This document shows positions 13,501-22,914 of a stretch of 64,000 nt of DNA, piece by piece (the first letter of the stretch is position 1; each line of letters starts with the position of its first letter). The translations under genes were made by a program, and so were the position numbers. The stretch comes from Solea solea (Eukaryota > Chordata > Actinopteri > Pleuronectiformes > Soleidae): contig NC_081145.1 of the NCBI RefSeq assembly GCF_958295425.1, positions 27,988,889 through 28,052,888 on the forward strand. The letters run 5' to 3'. The notes beneath the pieces are model-generated. The model made no database searches. It was not told where the DNA came from and saw only the letters and a program-made list of their open reading frames with translations.

Positions 13501-16500
13501 GGCTTGGGTGATGCTAGTAAGGCGCGATAGATGACGTAACCAGCGCGTTATCGGATCTTTTTATCGGTCTGATAGACATCGTGCATGCCAAACCTTATGC
13601 ACTAGTTTTAACCTGAAAAAAGTGGTTTAGGGGTTTAGTTGGTCTTTAAATTGAGAAGCTCTGGGAAAAGTCTGGGCGACTTGGTAAAAAGCGCTGAAAG
13701 AACGCGGTTGGATCACGTGACCTGCGAGTTCGTGGCTTCAGCCTGTGACGACCCGTGTGTTAACATCTGACACCTGTCCGTTTGTCGTGCGCTTCATAGT
13801 CCAAGGTTTGTACTTGTGCTCGGCTTCAGCTTGCACGGAGCCGGATCTCCTGCACTAACACTGCTGTCTGTGCTTTTGACTCCTCCTCTTCCTCCTCCTC
13901 TTCCTCTTCCTCCTCTTCCCCCCCCCCTACCGCTCCCCTGTCTCATGCTAGCCAACGAAGACTCCCTTTCCAAGGTATGTCATTCAGACTGTTTTGTTTT
14001 TGTTTTTTTCCCCCCTCCATCTTTCTTTTTTTTCTTTGTTTTCCGTCTTTGTTGTCTGTCTCATTTCATCCAGGTCGCCCACCCAAATACAGCAGCGTCC
14101 CGGAGCTGGGCAGCCTCACCCCGGCCTCCCCCTCCAGCCCCGTCCATCCCCTCCCCCTGCCCAGCCCCAGCTCTGGGGATGTAAGTAACGATTGGGGGAG
14201 ACGGACAAGCTCAGAGGGTTGGACTCCCCGTGTCACACACAATCCTATTGGCCCAGTAGTTCTGTCAATCATTTGCACCCAAAGACCTCCACAAACACAT
14301 CCATTAGTTTGTCATGTCCATGTGAAAACCATCAGCCATCACTTGATTTTACTTTGATCCAGCCTTACAAAGTGAACAGTGTCCTGTAGCCCAGAGCATC
14401 TATTAATCTATTAATAACTGCTACTACTCAGAACACATCCTAATCCCCCTCCCCCCGCACCCCCTTCCCCCCCCCTCCTCCCGAGTGTCCAGAGATTAAC
14501 ACACCATGTCCATTATGACATCAGAACAAGAGGCCAAGAGTAAACTAAACCAAACCAGATCACGGTGCCTCCCCCTGCCTTGCCTCTCCACAGATGGTGG
14601 GTGGGGCTGAGTTGAGCGGGGAAACTGATTGGTCCAATTCCTTCCTCACAGGGAGACATCCATGAGGATTTCTGCACTGTGTGCAGACGCAGTGGCCAGT
14701 TGCTCATGTGCGACACGTGTTCTCGTGTTTATCACCTGGACTGCCTGGATCCGCCCCTGAAAACCATTCCTAAAGGCATGTGGATCTGTCCAAAATGCCA
14801 AGATCAGGTAACCGCAGCAGCCGAGACTGAACCTGAGACAGGGGGAAGGGGCTTAGCGCGGTCCAGACAAGGGCCAATCAGGGACAGCAAACTGTAGTTG
14901 ACTGTAAAATCTGCTTCTGCCACACTGTCCTGACCTTTAGGACTGTTCAATCCTTTGTAAGCATGTACATGATACAGTATTGTTTCTTTGTGCTTCTGTC
15001 TCACACTCATTGTTAGTAAAGATTGGCATCTCACATCCATCCACTCCATTTGCTTGTCCCTTCTCAGCCTCACCACAGGGTGGCGGCTACATTTGTCCTC
15101 CTCAAAGTCTTTTTTTTCCCTCCAAGTCTCGCTCTCTGTGACAACTCAAGAGCTTTTCTCTCCAGATCCTGAAAAAAGAAGAAGCCATTCCCTGGCCCGG
15201 AACCCTGGCTATCGTTCATTCCTATATCGCTTACAAAGAAGGTGACGACCAAAGAGTCTTTCCCTCTCTCCGACGTCTGCTGGGACAGGACACGGACGCT
15301 GACATTAACGCCTTTTTATTCTGCTGCTGCTTGTTTCAGCTAAAGAAGAGGAGAAACAGAAGCTGATGAAGTGGAGTTCAGAACTGAAACTGGAGCGAGA
15401 GCAGCTGGAGCAGAGAGTCAAACAGCTCAGCAACTCCATAACAGTAAGACCACTCGCCACAAAGATGATCATCTCATGACCATCGTGATAATCGGGTCGT
15501 CTGGAGTTCTTCTGCCCCTCTTTCAAAGATAACTTTCACTTTCCATATCTGGCAGTTATTCAACTGTTTAGGAATCACGGTAGTGAGAAGCTGACGTCAC
15601 AAAGGCGTGACGCGCCGCTGAATCCCGTCTGTGATTGAACGCTCGTTCCGTGGAAGTCTCAGCGCTCTATCGTAATGACAAGTATATGAGTGCAAAGCTC
15701 TATTTCTCTGCTTTCCGGTATCCATCCATCTTCTACCACGTTATCCTCCACATGAGGGTTGAGGCGGGGTCACCCCCGGTTGTGCTTTGCTACAGCATGG
15801 TGTGTCATGGAATGGTAAAGCGCTGGTTCAGGCTTGTGTTCCGACTGCGGCTGAACAATTCTGAATAAACATCTAATTGCGATTATTTGGACAGGAGATT
15901 CACTGTTGATTTTCATTCAAAAAACAAATTTAAAACGACGACTGTGTGACGTTTATGTGGATCTGTGAGAAACAAAGACGTTCTCTTCAGTCTGTAGAAT
16001 AACACGTGTATAGATACAGACAATAATCCATTCATACATTTAGGCTTTTACAAATATTGCACCGTATTGCGATAACATTTCAATAAATTGTTCAGCCCTA
16101 GTTTCAACTGAGAACAGTTCCACTTTAATTAGATGCAAGAGTGTTGACAACAGACGATGAGTCAACAGACGATGAGTCAACAGGCGATGAGTCAACAACA
16201 GACGATGAGTCAACAGACGATGAGTCAACAACAGACGATGAGTCAACAGGCGATGAGTCAACAACAGACGATGAGTCAACAGACGATGAGTCAACAACAG
16301 ACGATGAGTCAACAGACGATGAGTCAACAACAGACGATGAGTCAACAGGCGATGAGTCAACAACAGACGATGAGTCAACAGACGATGAGTCAACAACAGA
16401 CGATGAGTCAACAGACGATGAGTCAACAGGCGATGAGTCAACAGACGATGAGTCAACAGACGATGAGTCAACAGACGTGCGACTTATTGTCAACTAATCC

Positions 16501-17459
16501 CTGATTTGTTGTTTACTTGACGATAAACAAATATGGAAAAGCAACAAATGTGTCAACTGATAATCTGATGACATGATACTGGATACCTGTTGATTCACCT
16601 CAAAATAAAATGTTACCGTATCATCTGACATCTTGTATCTAATCAAACGCTATTGTCCTCCTTCCATCAGAAATGCATGGAGACCAAAAACACCACCCTG
16701 GCTCGTCAGAAGGAGATGCAGCTTTCCCTGGACAAAGTCAAACACCTAATTCGCCTCATCCAAGCCTTCAATTTTAACCAAGCTCTGGCAGAGACAGAAG
16801 GCAAAGACATCAGTGCCAGGGTCCAGGACAGAGCTGAGAGTATGCTCGGCTCTGAAGCCGAGCGAGAAGCCAACTCTGTGGAGAAAACTAAGACTGAGAG
16901 CTCCTCAGCAAACAGCAACACTGATGGAAATGACAAACAAGAGCAGCATGGAGTCACAGACACAGACGGCACCCAGACAAAGGCAGCAGCTGCAGGAGGA
17001 GGAGGAGGAGACACCAATGACCAGCCTGTCCTGGAGGTCAGCACAGTCCTAGCAGCAGATACTAGCCCCAGTGTAGGGGCAGCGGCTAAGGCTGGGTCTG
17101 GGGCAGGGGGAGGATCTAACACAGGGACCGCACCGCAGTCGGAGGTCGTGACCAAGTCTGAGACCGCTTCGGTGGTTGATATTCCCACCACTTCAGCGGT
17201 CGCGGCTGTTGCCACCACCAACGGTACGGCCGAGTCGTCCTGCCCCGACCACAACCCCGCAGGAGAGTGCTCCATCAACACCACCACCAACAACTCTGAG
17301 AACAAGATGGCTGCTGTCAACCCTGCAGAGACAGTGGTGGAGAGGAAACAGGAGGATATCACTGACAGTGACGGCAGCAACACCAACAACAGCAAAACCT
17401 CAGAACCCTCCCAGCATTCTTTGCCAGCTCTTGTCAGCAGTTTGGACAATAAAAAGTAA
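3351..17459 (+). CDS. phf21a: PHF21A (BHC80), PHD finger protein of the LSD1-CoREST complex, 3' coding part
   Basis: Thirteen constitutive exons here encode about 790 residues: 3351-3503, 5177-5413, 7041-7139, 9480-9803, 10271-10405, 10495-10546, 10626-10705, 11293-11353, 14074-14180, 14652-14807, 15166-15241, 15340-15443, 16671-17459. Phases agree at every junction. Recognisable blocks, in order, are the end of the N-terminal helical region ([16 protein letters not shown]), the Pro/Thr-rich middle ([30 protein letters not shown]), a basic segment ([20 protein letters not shown]), an AT-hook (RKRGRPPKYS), a C4HC3 PHD finger, a charged coiled coil and an unusually long final exon. In mammals PHF21A is a nuclear subunit of the BRAF-HDAC/LSD1-CoREST complex, and its PHD finger binds histone H3 unmethylated at Lys4. 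The start codon and first exons lie upstream of the window. Confidence 0.96.
3504..5176. other. phf21a intron
   Basis: It contains a CA microsatellite (3509-3588) directly after the donor and a LINE reverse-transcriptase fragment (4066-4365). No further exon was seen. Confidence 0.6.
4066..4365 (+). mobile_element. LINE reverse-transcriptase fragment (L2/CR1-like)
   Basis: The frame includes [10 protein letters not shown], then [20 protein letters not shown], and ends [16 protein letters not shown] is the reverse-transcriptase catalytic box and the following block is typical of fish L2/Rex1/CR1-like LINEs. Only about 100 residues remain and the frame breaks soon after, so this is a dead 5'-truncated fragment inside a phf21a intron. 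Confidence 0.85.
5177..5413 (+). CDS. phf21a: phf21a exon ([12 protein letters not shown] block)
   Basis: Acceptor CTCCTGCAG, donor GTG|GTAAGT, 79 codons, phase 0/0. [23 protein letters not shown] and RLVSKNAMV align with the conserved middle of PHF21A. The G+C content is much higher than in the flanking intron. Confidence 0.93.
5414..7040. other. phf21a intron
   Basis: The region 5870-6370 contains a 165-codon open frame with no recognised family and looks like transposon-derived sequence (paired AGTCGGACT/AGTCCGA motifs near 6060-6160). 6485-6825 is an interspersed repeat rich in ATCGATTAAT. No exon was recognised. Confidence 0.5.
6485..6825. mobile_element. Interspersed inverted-repeat element (CGATTAAT type)
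   Basis: It starts AGAGCTGCAACTAACGATTA and ends with TTTCAGCTCT, so the ends are inverted, with several CGATTAATC motifs inside. The same family recurs near 63190-63705. I read it as a short non-autonomous DNA element of a kind common in fish genomes. Confidence 0.65.
7041..7139 (+). CDS. phf21a: phf21a exon ([13 protein letters not shown] block)
   Basis: Acceptor TCCGGTGCAG, donor CAG|GTGCGT, 33 codons, phase 0/0. [18 protein letters not shown] is close to identical to vertebrate PHF21A. Confidence 0.95.
8197..8715 (+). mobile_element. Interspersed element copy 1 (inverted relative to 58.6-59.1 kb)
   Basis: More than 500 bp here reappear in reverse orientation at 58600-59108 with few mismatches, including the tandem CTTGTGCGTA units at 8219-8275. 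The fuller copy at 58 kb has inverted ends beginning TTTCTCAATA. This copy keeps the corresponding end (TTTGTCAATATCC near 8199) but loses homology after about 8715, so it is 3'-truncated. Confidence 0.75.
9297..9398. repeat. 22-bp tandem repeat
   Basis: Five near-identical units of AGTGATATGACATCACTTG type. Each unit contains the palindrome-like TGATATGACATCA. It lies about 80 bp upstream of the next phf21a acceptor. Confidence 0.9.
9480..9803 (+). CDS. phf21a: phf21a exon (proline-rich middle)
   Basis: Acceptor CGTCGCCAG, donor AAG|GTAAGC, 108 codons, phase 0/0. [34 protein letters not shown] and HQVRIVNGQ match PHF21A blocks. The exon is strongly G+C-rich. Confidence 0.95.
9804..10270. 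other. phf21a intron
   Basis: 467 bp. A 112-codon open frame here has no recognised relatives. Nothing else was seen apart from a polypyrimidine tract before the next acceptor. Confidence 0.5.
10271..10405 (+). CDS. phf21a: phf21a exon (Ser/Thr-rich, PKKEENPE)
   Basis: Acceptor CTTCCTCAG; 45 codons ending [10 protein letters not shown], matching the KPKREENPQ junction of mammalian PHF21A. Two overlapping donors exist: GAG|GTAGTA at 10406 and, three bases later, the stronger consensus GTAAGT at 10409, which would add one Val. It carries runs of four Ser and five Thr codons. Confidence 0.9.
10495..10546 (+). CDS. phf21a: phf21a exon ([17 protein letters not shown])
   Basis: Acceptor CTCCTGTAG, donor G|GTGAGT, 52 nt, phase 0 to 1. 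The sequence is essentially identical to mammalian PHF21A. Confidence 0.96.
10626..10705 (+). CDS. phf21a: phf21a exon (basic region)
   Basis: Acceptor TTTTTGCAG, donor GAG|GTACAA, 80 nt, phase 1 to 0. It encodes the basic block [20 protein letters not shown], a likely nuclear-localisation segment. Confidence 0.96.
10706..11292. other. phf21a intron
   Basis: 587 bp with no feature recognised other than splice signals. Confidence 0.5.
11293..11353 (+). CDS. phf21a: phf21a exon (first half of the AT-hook)
   Basis: Acceptor CTTTCCTTCCAG, donor G|GTGCGT, 61 nt, phase 0 to 1. It encodes [20 protein letters not shown] plus the first base of the Gly codon, so an intron splits the AT-hook core exactly between RKRG and RPPK. 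The downstream choice of exon decides whether the AT-hook is completed. Confidence 0.95.
11720..11935. mobile_element. Palindromic MITE-like element, copy A
   Basis: It contains CTGCTCACTCTCCCACACCA, AGATTAACCTCAGTGACACA and CAGCAGCTCCTGTGAGTGAG, the hallmark blocks of a family found again near 27.7, 34.1, 42.9, 45.5, 50.1, 60.5 and 61.9 kb. In fuller copies these blocks sit as inverted ends. Confidence 0.7.
12446..12476. repeat. GAT microsatellite
   Basis: About ten GAT/ATG units in an intron of phf21a. Confidence 0.9.
12655..12770. repeat. Dispersed repeat copy (pair with 41.6 kb)
   Basis: GGGAGCTACGGTGGCCTTCC, then a shared run to TTATGTGG, corresponds to 41588-41680 (GGGAACTACGGTGGCCTTCA...). 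A dispersed repeat of unknown class. Confidence 0.55.
12904..13130. repeat. Palindromic TATACATGTATA/TG-CA microsatellite
   Basis: Units of TGTG, TATACATGTATA and CACA followed by ATATATGTATAT repeat about four times. Each unit is its own reverse complement, so the whole tract is cruciform-prone. Confidence 0.9.
13952..13974 (+). CDS. phf21a: phf21a alternative microexon replacing the AT-hook exon
   Basis: A 23-nt stretch is flanked by a long CCT-rich tract ending CATGCTAG and by donor GTATGT. Joined to the preceding exon (phase 1) it reads A-N-E-D-S-L-S-K and ends in phase 0, exactly the phase of exon 14074-14180, and would splice into GDIHEDFC of the PHD exon. From memory, vertebrate PHF21A isoforms carry a similar ANEE-type peptide in place of the AT-hook. 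A UGC triplet sits immediately before the acceptor AG, as in SRRM4-dependent neural microexons. Including both this exon and the AT-hook exon would shift the frame, so they are predicted to be mutually exclusive. Confidence 0.82.
14074..14180 (+). CDS. phf21a: phf21a exon completing the AT-hook
   Basis: Acceptor TTTCATCCAG, donor GAT|GTAAGT, 107 nt, phase 1 to 0. It supplies RPPKYSS of the AT-hook, then a Ser/Pro-rich stretch ending PSSGD. Only 99 bp separate it from the upstream microexon. Confidence 0.93.
14181..14651. other. phf21a intron
   Basis: 471 bp with a C-rich run near 14440-14480. Nothing else was recognised. Confidence 0.5.
14652..14807 (+). CDS. phf21a: phf21a exon encoding the PHD finger
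   Basis: Acceptor TTCCTCACAG, donor CAG|GTAACC, 52 codons, phase 0/0. [16 protein letters not shown] starts a complete C4HC3 PHD finger: Cys at exon residues 8, 11, 20, 23, His 28, Cys 31 and a final C-P-K-C pair. The loop around [17 protein letters not shown] is as in mammalian PHF21A, so H3K4me0 recognition is expected to be kept. Confidence 0.97.
15166..15241 (+). CDS. phf21a: phf21a exon ([20 protein letters not shown])
   Basis: Acceptor TTCTCTCCAG, donor G|GTGACG, 76 nt, phase 0 to 1. It encodes a block nearly identical to vertebrate PHF21A, linking the PHD finger to the coiled coil. Confidence 0.95.
15340..15443 (+). CDS. phf21a: phf21a exon (coiled coil)
   Basis: Acceptor TTGTTTCAG, donor ACA|GTAAGA, 104 nt, phase 1 to 0. 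It encodes [20 protein letters not shown] and [10 protein letters not shown], a charged helical coiled coil. Confidence 0.95.
15716..15780 (-). mobile_element. Truncated fish SINE tail fragment
   Basis: CATCTTCTACCACGTTATCC with GAGGCGGGGTCACCCCCGGT resembles the 3' part of the fuller element at 52250-52635. Orientation is inferred from that copy. Confidence 0.5.
16141..16480. repeat. 15/18-bp minisatellite (GACGATGAGTCAACA)
   Basis: About twenty units of GACGATGAGTCAACA, some with an extra ACA or a GGC variant. Unit lengths are multiples of three, so all frames stay open (Asp-Asp-Glu-Ser-Thr type on +, His-Arg-Leu-Leu-Thr or Asp-Ser-Ser-Val-Ser type on -). It lies inside a phf21a intron without splice-site support, so it is not called coding. 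Confidence 0.95.
16671..17459 (+). CDS. phf21a: phf21a last coding exon, long acidic/Ser-Thr tail
   Basis: Acceptor CTTCCATCAG, phase 0, 262 codons and TAA. It begins [20 protein letters not shown] and [10 protein letters not shown], matching the end of mammalian PHF21A (KCMEMKNTILARQKEM), then runs about 215 further residues rich in Ser, Thr, Asn, Ala, Gly and Glu. From memory the mammalian equivalent is only about 85 residues, so the fish tail is roughly three times longer. The antisense 247-codon frame is a shadow. Confidence 0.95.
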   Translation, partial: KCMETKNTTLARQKEMQLSLDKVKHLIRLIQAFNFNQALAETEGKDISARVQDRAESMLGSEAEREANSVEKTKTESSSANSNTDGNDKQEQHGVTDTDGTQTKAAAAGGGGGDTNDQPVLEVSTVLAADTSPSVGAAAKAGSGAGGGSNTGTAPQSEVVTKSETASVVDIPTTSAVAAVATTNGTAESSCPDHNPAGECSINTTTNNSENKMAAVNPAETVVERKQEDITDSDGSNTNNSKTSEPSQHSLPALVSSLDNKK

Positions 17460-20324
17460 TGCTATGTCTCATGAGTTGCGGGGAATTGAAACATATATAT
17501 TAAAAAAAAAAGACTTTTGCTTGCACCTTAAGGTGCCCTGAAGTTGCCAATCTGTATAAATGTTGTTTGTTTGCATTGTATTGTCAGACTGTGTCAATGG
17601 TAGATATACAGCCCAAGTCACATGGCTCTGGGAGTTGTAGGTCGTTGGCCCACAGAGCTGGGGAACAGGACGGCCTACGCACCAGTGTCATCATGCCAAT
17701 TATTGATAGACGTCAGTGGTGGGAATGTTCAAAGGGAGATTTAATTCATCATCACACCAGTGTGTGCCTGTTACAGTGGCCCCTGTGTTCTCCTGAGGGG
17801 TGGGGAGATGGGTTCACATGGGTATGAAGACAACCAAGAACATGGAACCAAACATCTTATCAGGGGTTACTGGTCTAAAAAAGCAGTGTTGTGATGGAGA
17901 AGAGAGAAGAACCTGTTCATCCCCTCGTCCCAATGAACTTCTGCAATCCCACAACCTTACTCTTCCTAACCTAACCCAAACTTAACCTTCTCCTGTCTAC
18001 CTACCTTCTAAAGCCAACCAATGACTTTCCTTTGGAACCAACAATTAAATCCCACTTTGACCTAATTTTGTTCAACGGACTCTGTCCTCGTCCACCAATA
18101 GCAATAATCCGGCCATAGTGACTCAAATATGAAATGACCTTCCCAAATCTGGCAACAATCCCAACACAACCTCTGTCTCAAATATTTACACGCACTTCCT
18201 GAAAGCCAAGTACGCACAGCACGATTTTCAGCCAAATCCTTCGCCCGGCCACCAGTTTTGCAGTTTTGCTTAAACCAATCTGGACAATCTGGATCAACAG
18301 TCAGGAGTTTCCCAAAGAATTAAGAGATAGAAGAAAAAAAACAAATACAACCTCAACAAACGTGAAAGAGTACAGGAACTTCAGGTCTTGTCGAAGATTG
18401 TGTAGTGTAATGCACATGTGGACTGTATTTAAAAAGTGAAGCCCTGGAAGTAGGACAGAAGTCGTAGTTAGCCACCAGGGGGCGACTCAGCTATTTGCAA
18501 AACGTAGCTGAGTTAGAATGAGAATTATGTTCCCATTTTGAGGAAATTTAAATATTCAAAAAAACAAGATTGCAATTTAATCAAATTGCAATTCTCAAGG
18601 CTTGTTTTTGCTGACGGAACACGACGTCCATTCTTAGGTACAGTCTATAGACGCAGCGCCATCCTTTGACTCTGGAAGTCATGTCGCGTGAACTTGGCTT
18701 AAGCGTCTTCTTTTTCAAAATGATTAAAAAACAAAACAAAAAAAGGTTTTGTTGATTGTGACCATAACCTCCCCCGAGAGACGTAAACCACAACTTGCCG
18801 CTCACGTTTAATCCCACAAGTCTTCTTAATATTTCAAACTGTGTTGGGAATGTGTGGACAGGGTTTGTTATGCCATCGAGGGATTCAAATGTCTTTGCAG
18901 TGACGTCATCGACCTTTCAATTCCACTAAAAACATAAAACATGACCCACATTTACCTTGCGGTCTCCCTACAGTCTAAATATGAACTTCTGCAACTTGAC
19001 CGACCCCAATTCTACTATAACTGAAGACTCCTCCAAGTGACCAGTGACGAAATATTCCCCCCCCCCCCCCCTCCCCCACACACACACCCATCCCTCCCCC
19101 CTCCCGTTATCCTGAGCTCAGGCAGAAAACGTGCCGAGCGTTGTGGCTCAGCAGGACGAGGCGAAACAGGCGCGGTAGCTTCACAGATGTTTTCCGTGGT
19201 GTCGGTCAAAGTGTAGTGATTGAGTTTTTCATTCGTGAGTCAAGTGTGTCAACTGTGAGCACTAAATGTGAAAAATTGCAATATTGCAATGTTAACACAC
19301 GCAAACTATATCTGGGCTGTGTTTCTTCTTTTTTTTATAGGAAAAGATATTCAGGTCTTCCTTGTCTTCTGAAATAAGTGCTTTTTGTTCCTGAACCTGC
19401 TGGACTGGCATTATCAACACACGGAAGTGATGATCTTTGCATTGTGTACATTTCTGTTGAATCCTCAACTGCCAAAATGATGTTGTATCCAAATTCAGCA
19501 GGGACGAGTCCAATTAACTGTACTGAATGATCAAAAAAACACAAAAAAACAAACAAACAAAAACATCGGCGTTGTAAGATATTAATGCTACCATTTTTAG
19601 AAATTGGACACCCCCCCCCCCCCCCCAGATTGAGACAGGAGAGCTTATTAAACAATAACATTAAAGGAACTTTTGTTCCATGAAAATGGAGGGATTTGTT
19701 GTATGAACCTGAATCTCTAAAAGGATGATACCACAAATCCTGAGTTTAAAGCACAAGCTTGCTGCATTACAAAGAAGTGCTGAAGAGCTTTTTGTATGTT
19801 AATATGGAATTAAACAGAGTATGCATCTCTTTGTTGTGATGTGACTTATCCCCACATTGCCAATATTTTTGTAGGAGGGAATTACAAACCTCTGTGTGAC
19901 ATTAAGGCTGGAGTGGAGTTGGTATTTTACGGAGGAGGGTCCAGGCTTCTGCGGACTTAGAAACCCCTTCATCCCCTCACAGTCGGACGAGTGCGTCTCT
20001 TTTCTTTTCTGGAGCATGTCTGGGCTGAAATGTGATGCTGTTATTCGTTGGCTTGGTGGCCGTCAGTCCGGGTCTGTGTGTCTGTCTGTCCGTCTGCTAT
20101 CTTCACGCGTGGCTTCTTGTTAAGTTCGGGGGCATTAACAAACTCTGGTCTGTTCAGTCACGGTGCCTCTGGTTGTGCTGGAATGTTCTGAAAGGGTTGA
20201 GCTTCTCTTGATTCATCTTCACGTCGCCCAAAAACGCATTCACCCTGAGGTGGATTGAGGATGTTCATGGTTCAACTCTAAAGAACCTTTATGTAGAAGA
20301 TCACCCCTAAGAACTACTTAGTCA

Positions 20325-20745
20325 TGCTAGCAGCACTATCTCTACAAGTACCACATCATGCTAGCAGCGCTATCTCTACAAGAACCAACATCATGCTAGC
20401 AGCGCTAGCTCTACAAGTACTAACATCATGCTAGCAGCACTATCTCCACAAGTACCAACGTCATGCTAGCAGCATTAGCACTAGAAGTATCAACGTCATA
20501 CTAATAGTATTTCTCTATAAATGCTAATGTCATGCCAGCAGCACTATCTCTAGAAATGCCAATGTCATGCTAATAGCATTATCTCTCGACTTACTGCCAC
20601 AATCAACTGCATTAGCTCTAGAAGTACCAATGTCATATTAGCAGCTTAATCTGTAGAAGTACCAATGTCCTGCTAGCAGTGTTATATCCGAAGGTACCAA
20701 TGTTGTGCTCAAAGAACCAATGTCATGCTAGCAGCATTATCTCTT
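20325..20745. repeat. Degenerate tandem repeat (CATGCTAGCAGCACTATCTC)
   Basis: About ten to twelve units containing GTCATGCTAGCAGCA, TCTCTACAAGTACCAA and variants, degrading toward the right end. It lies in the presumed phf21a 3' UTR. Confidence 0.85.
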
Positions 20746-22875
20746 AAAGGTCTGTTGCACCGAAATGAAATATCTCCTCAATCTGTGGGATGAAATTTTA
20801 AAAGACTGTTTTCTAGAAACATTCTTTTAACAAGAAGGTTTTCGCTAGTTTTCCAAACGTGAAACGTTCCGCGCCATTTTTCACAGTCGCTTGATCGTTT
20901 GTTTTATTTTGCGCATAGCTAACATGAGTGGCTACTTCTGCCTCCTCCTCTCCCTTCACGACATGCGTCACACATGTTTGTCGCTCGAGTTCTAGTAAAC
21001 TTAGCGACTGACACGAGTGCTTCACACTGCGCCTACACAAATGTTTTGGATTTCATGGAGGTTTTGGCACCAGTAGAGGAGATAAGCGCGGTTCCCATTA
21101 GCTTCAGGTCGTCCTTGGTCTGCTAGCATGACTGTAGCAGTTTTTTTTATTCTTGCAAAGACCTACAGTGACATCCTGTTTCATCAGAGTGAACACATAC
21201 ACTTATGATGGAGTGAATGCGTTGTTGGGCGATTGCCACGCCACCGTGAAAGGTGTCTGTTCTTTCATATCACGCGGTATTAGCATATCTGGCGTTTGCT
21301 GTACAAACTGCCCTTGGTTCATGCAGAGGATTCTGGGTACGTCTACTTGTGTCGGCCGCAGTGTAACAAAACCTCAGCTCCCTACGATAAAACCACTGGT
21401 TGTGTGTTTTTGTCGACGACTTCTTCAGCATGTTAGCCTTGTGTTCCTTCGCGGATGGAGCGGAAGAGCAGCGGTCTTCACTCAACAAGTTTCACTTTGA
21501 AAAAGCCCAAACGTGTTCCAGACTAACTGGACCTTTTCCTCTGTACAGTAGGTACCTCGAGTGCCTTTCTTCAAACAGCAGATAATATTTGTCTCTTGAC
21601 TTGCACTGTGACTTGTAGAACCTTACTAACCCTCCCAAGATAATCCGACCCACCCCCCGCTCTGTCCCGTCCCACCCAGGCTCCCCCTGAAAACCCCGGA
21701 GCACAAACCCGGTCCCTTCACCTCAGGCTGCCAGTAGTCAATGCAAGTTGAAACTACATTTCATATTTTTGCCGTTTAGATTGACCAGATAGTGTTTTGT
21801 TGTTTAAATATAGGAGTTGCCTTAAATGTGTTTAATTTTTCCTTTTTACGTGATTTAACTTTTACATTTGGGGAGGAAAAAAAAAAAATCCTTGCAGACG
21901 CTGGCAACGGTCAGAGGTCGTTCAGTAGGAAATCTGGTCGTCGTCAGTCAATGACGCGCTCCAAAGACGGAGACTGTTGGTGACGAGATCTCGATCGGTT
22001 TTGGAAGCCAGTCGTTCTGTGACGCACTTTTTGGTTGGACCAGTATTATCGGAGAGTTAAAAAAAAAAGTGGGGATCACGCAGCAACTACAAAGTGCAGT
22101 GGAGAGTTCGGCTCTGGATTTGAGATCCCGTATCTGGACTCAGGAGCCGTCGTGGTTTTGTTTGGACTCGTTCGTCGTTCCCTCTGTGCTGTGCTTCTTC
22201 TGTTTTTTCAGAGGAGGGATGAGTTTTGCTAAATCAGGTCATGTGAGCCGGAGCCTGTGTGCATTTGGAACGAGCTAACCTGCACCCCGATAACGGGCGG
22301 ACTGAGACCCGATTAGCAACATCTGTCCACTCAGTCTAGTGGAACGCATGCCTTCTTATGCAAATTTTTATACAAGATTTGTCAAAAAACCTTTTTAATA
22401 TGCATTTTCTTTTCTTTCTTTTTTTTTTAAATGTTTTATGTGAAACTCAAGTCACCTTTTTGTTTGTCCTCCTGTGAACATTTTTAGCATTGAGATGCTA
22501 AAAAAAAAGAAAAAAAAAGTGCAGTCTCGGTGTTAAACAGTGCGGTAGCCATTCACGTTCAAACGCAAACATTCTCTCCCGATGGTGTGTTTTAAGGGCG
22601 GAGCTTAAAAAAGAAAAAGCAAAAGAAAAAAAGAAGAAGCTCCTTTTAGTTTGGATTTGAATCATTTGAACTCGGCTAATGCACCATGCTGAATGTTGGG
22701 ATCCCGGGCGGGGGCAGGGGAAGTGCGCGGTTGGTGGGCGGGGCTAGATAATTGATCAAGTCTTAACGTGTCATCGTTCTCTTTTTCCCCAAAATTTTAT
22801 CCAAAGAACACTGCAGAGAGTACATTTGTGTTTGGAAGCCTCTTCACACAGTCGATGCATATCATTTGTTAATGA

Positions 22876-22914
<39 letters not shown>

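Larger units (their letters stand above)
11354..13951. other. phf21a intron with repeats
   Basis: It holds an inverted-repeat element copy (11720-11935), a GAT microsatellite (12446-12476), a dispersed-repeat copy (12655-12770), palindromic TA/TG microsatellites (12904-13130) and, just before the microexon, a long CCT-rich polypyrimidine tract (13877-13940). Confidence 0.6.
15444..16670. other. phf21a intron with minisatellite
   Basis: It contains a truncated SINE-like tail fragment (about 15716-15780) and a pure tandem array (16141-16480). No exon was recognised. Confidence 0.55.

Noticed and set aside
16040..16504. Four overlapping frames over the GACGATGAGTCAACA array.
   Set aside because: The unit is a multiple of three so every frame stays open; the array is inside a phf21a intron with no acceptor or donor that fits the gene.
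16706..17449. 247-codon antisense frame over the phf21a last exon.
   Set aside because: It mirrors the low-complexity coding sequence and has no recognisable domain.
20325..20745. CRISPR-like regular repeat pattern.
   Set aside because: Units are directly abutting and degenerate with no unique spacers, and the host is a vertebrate.
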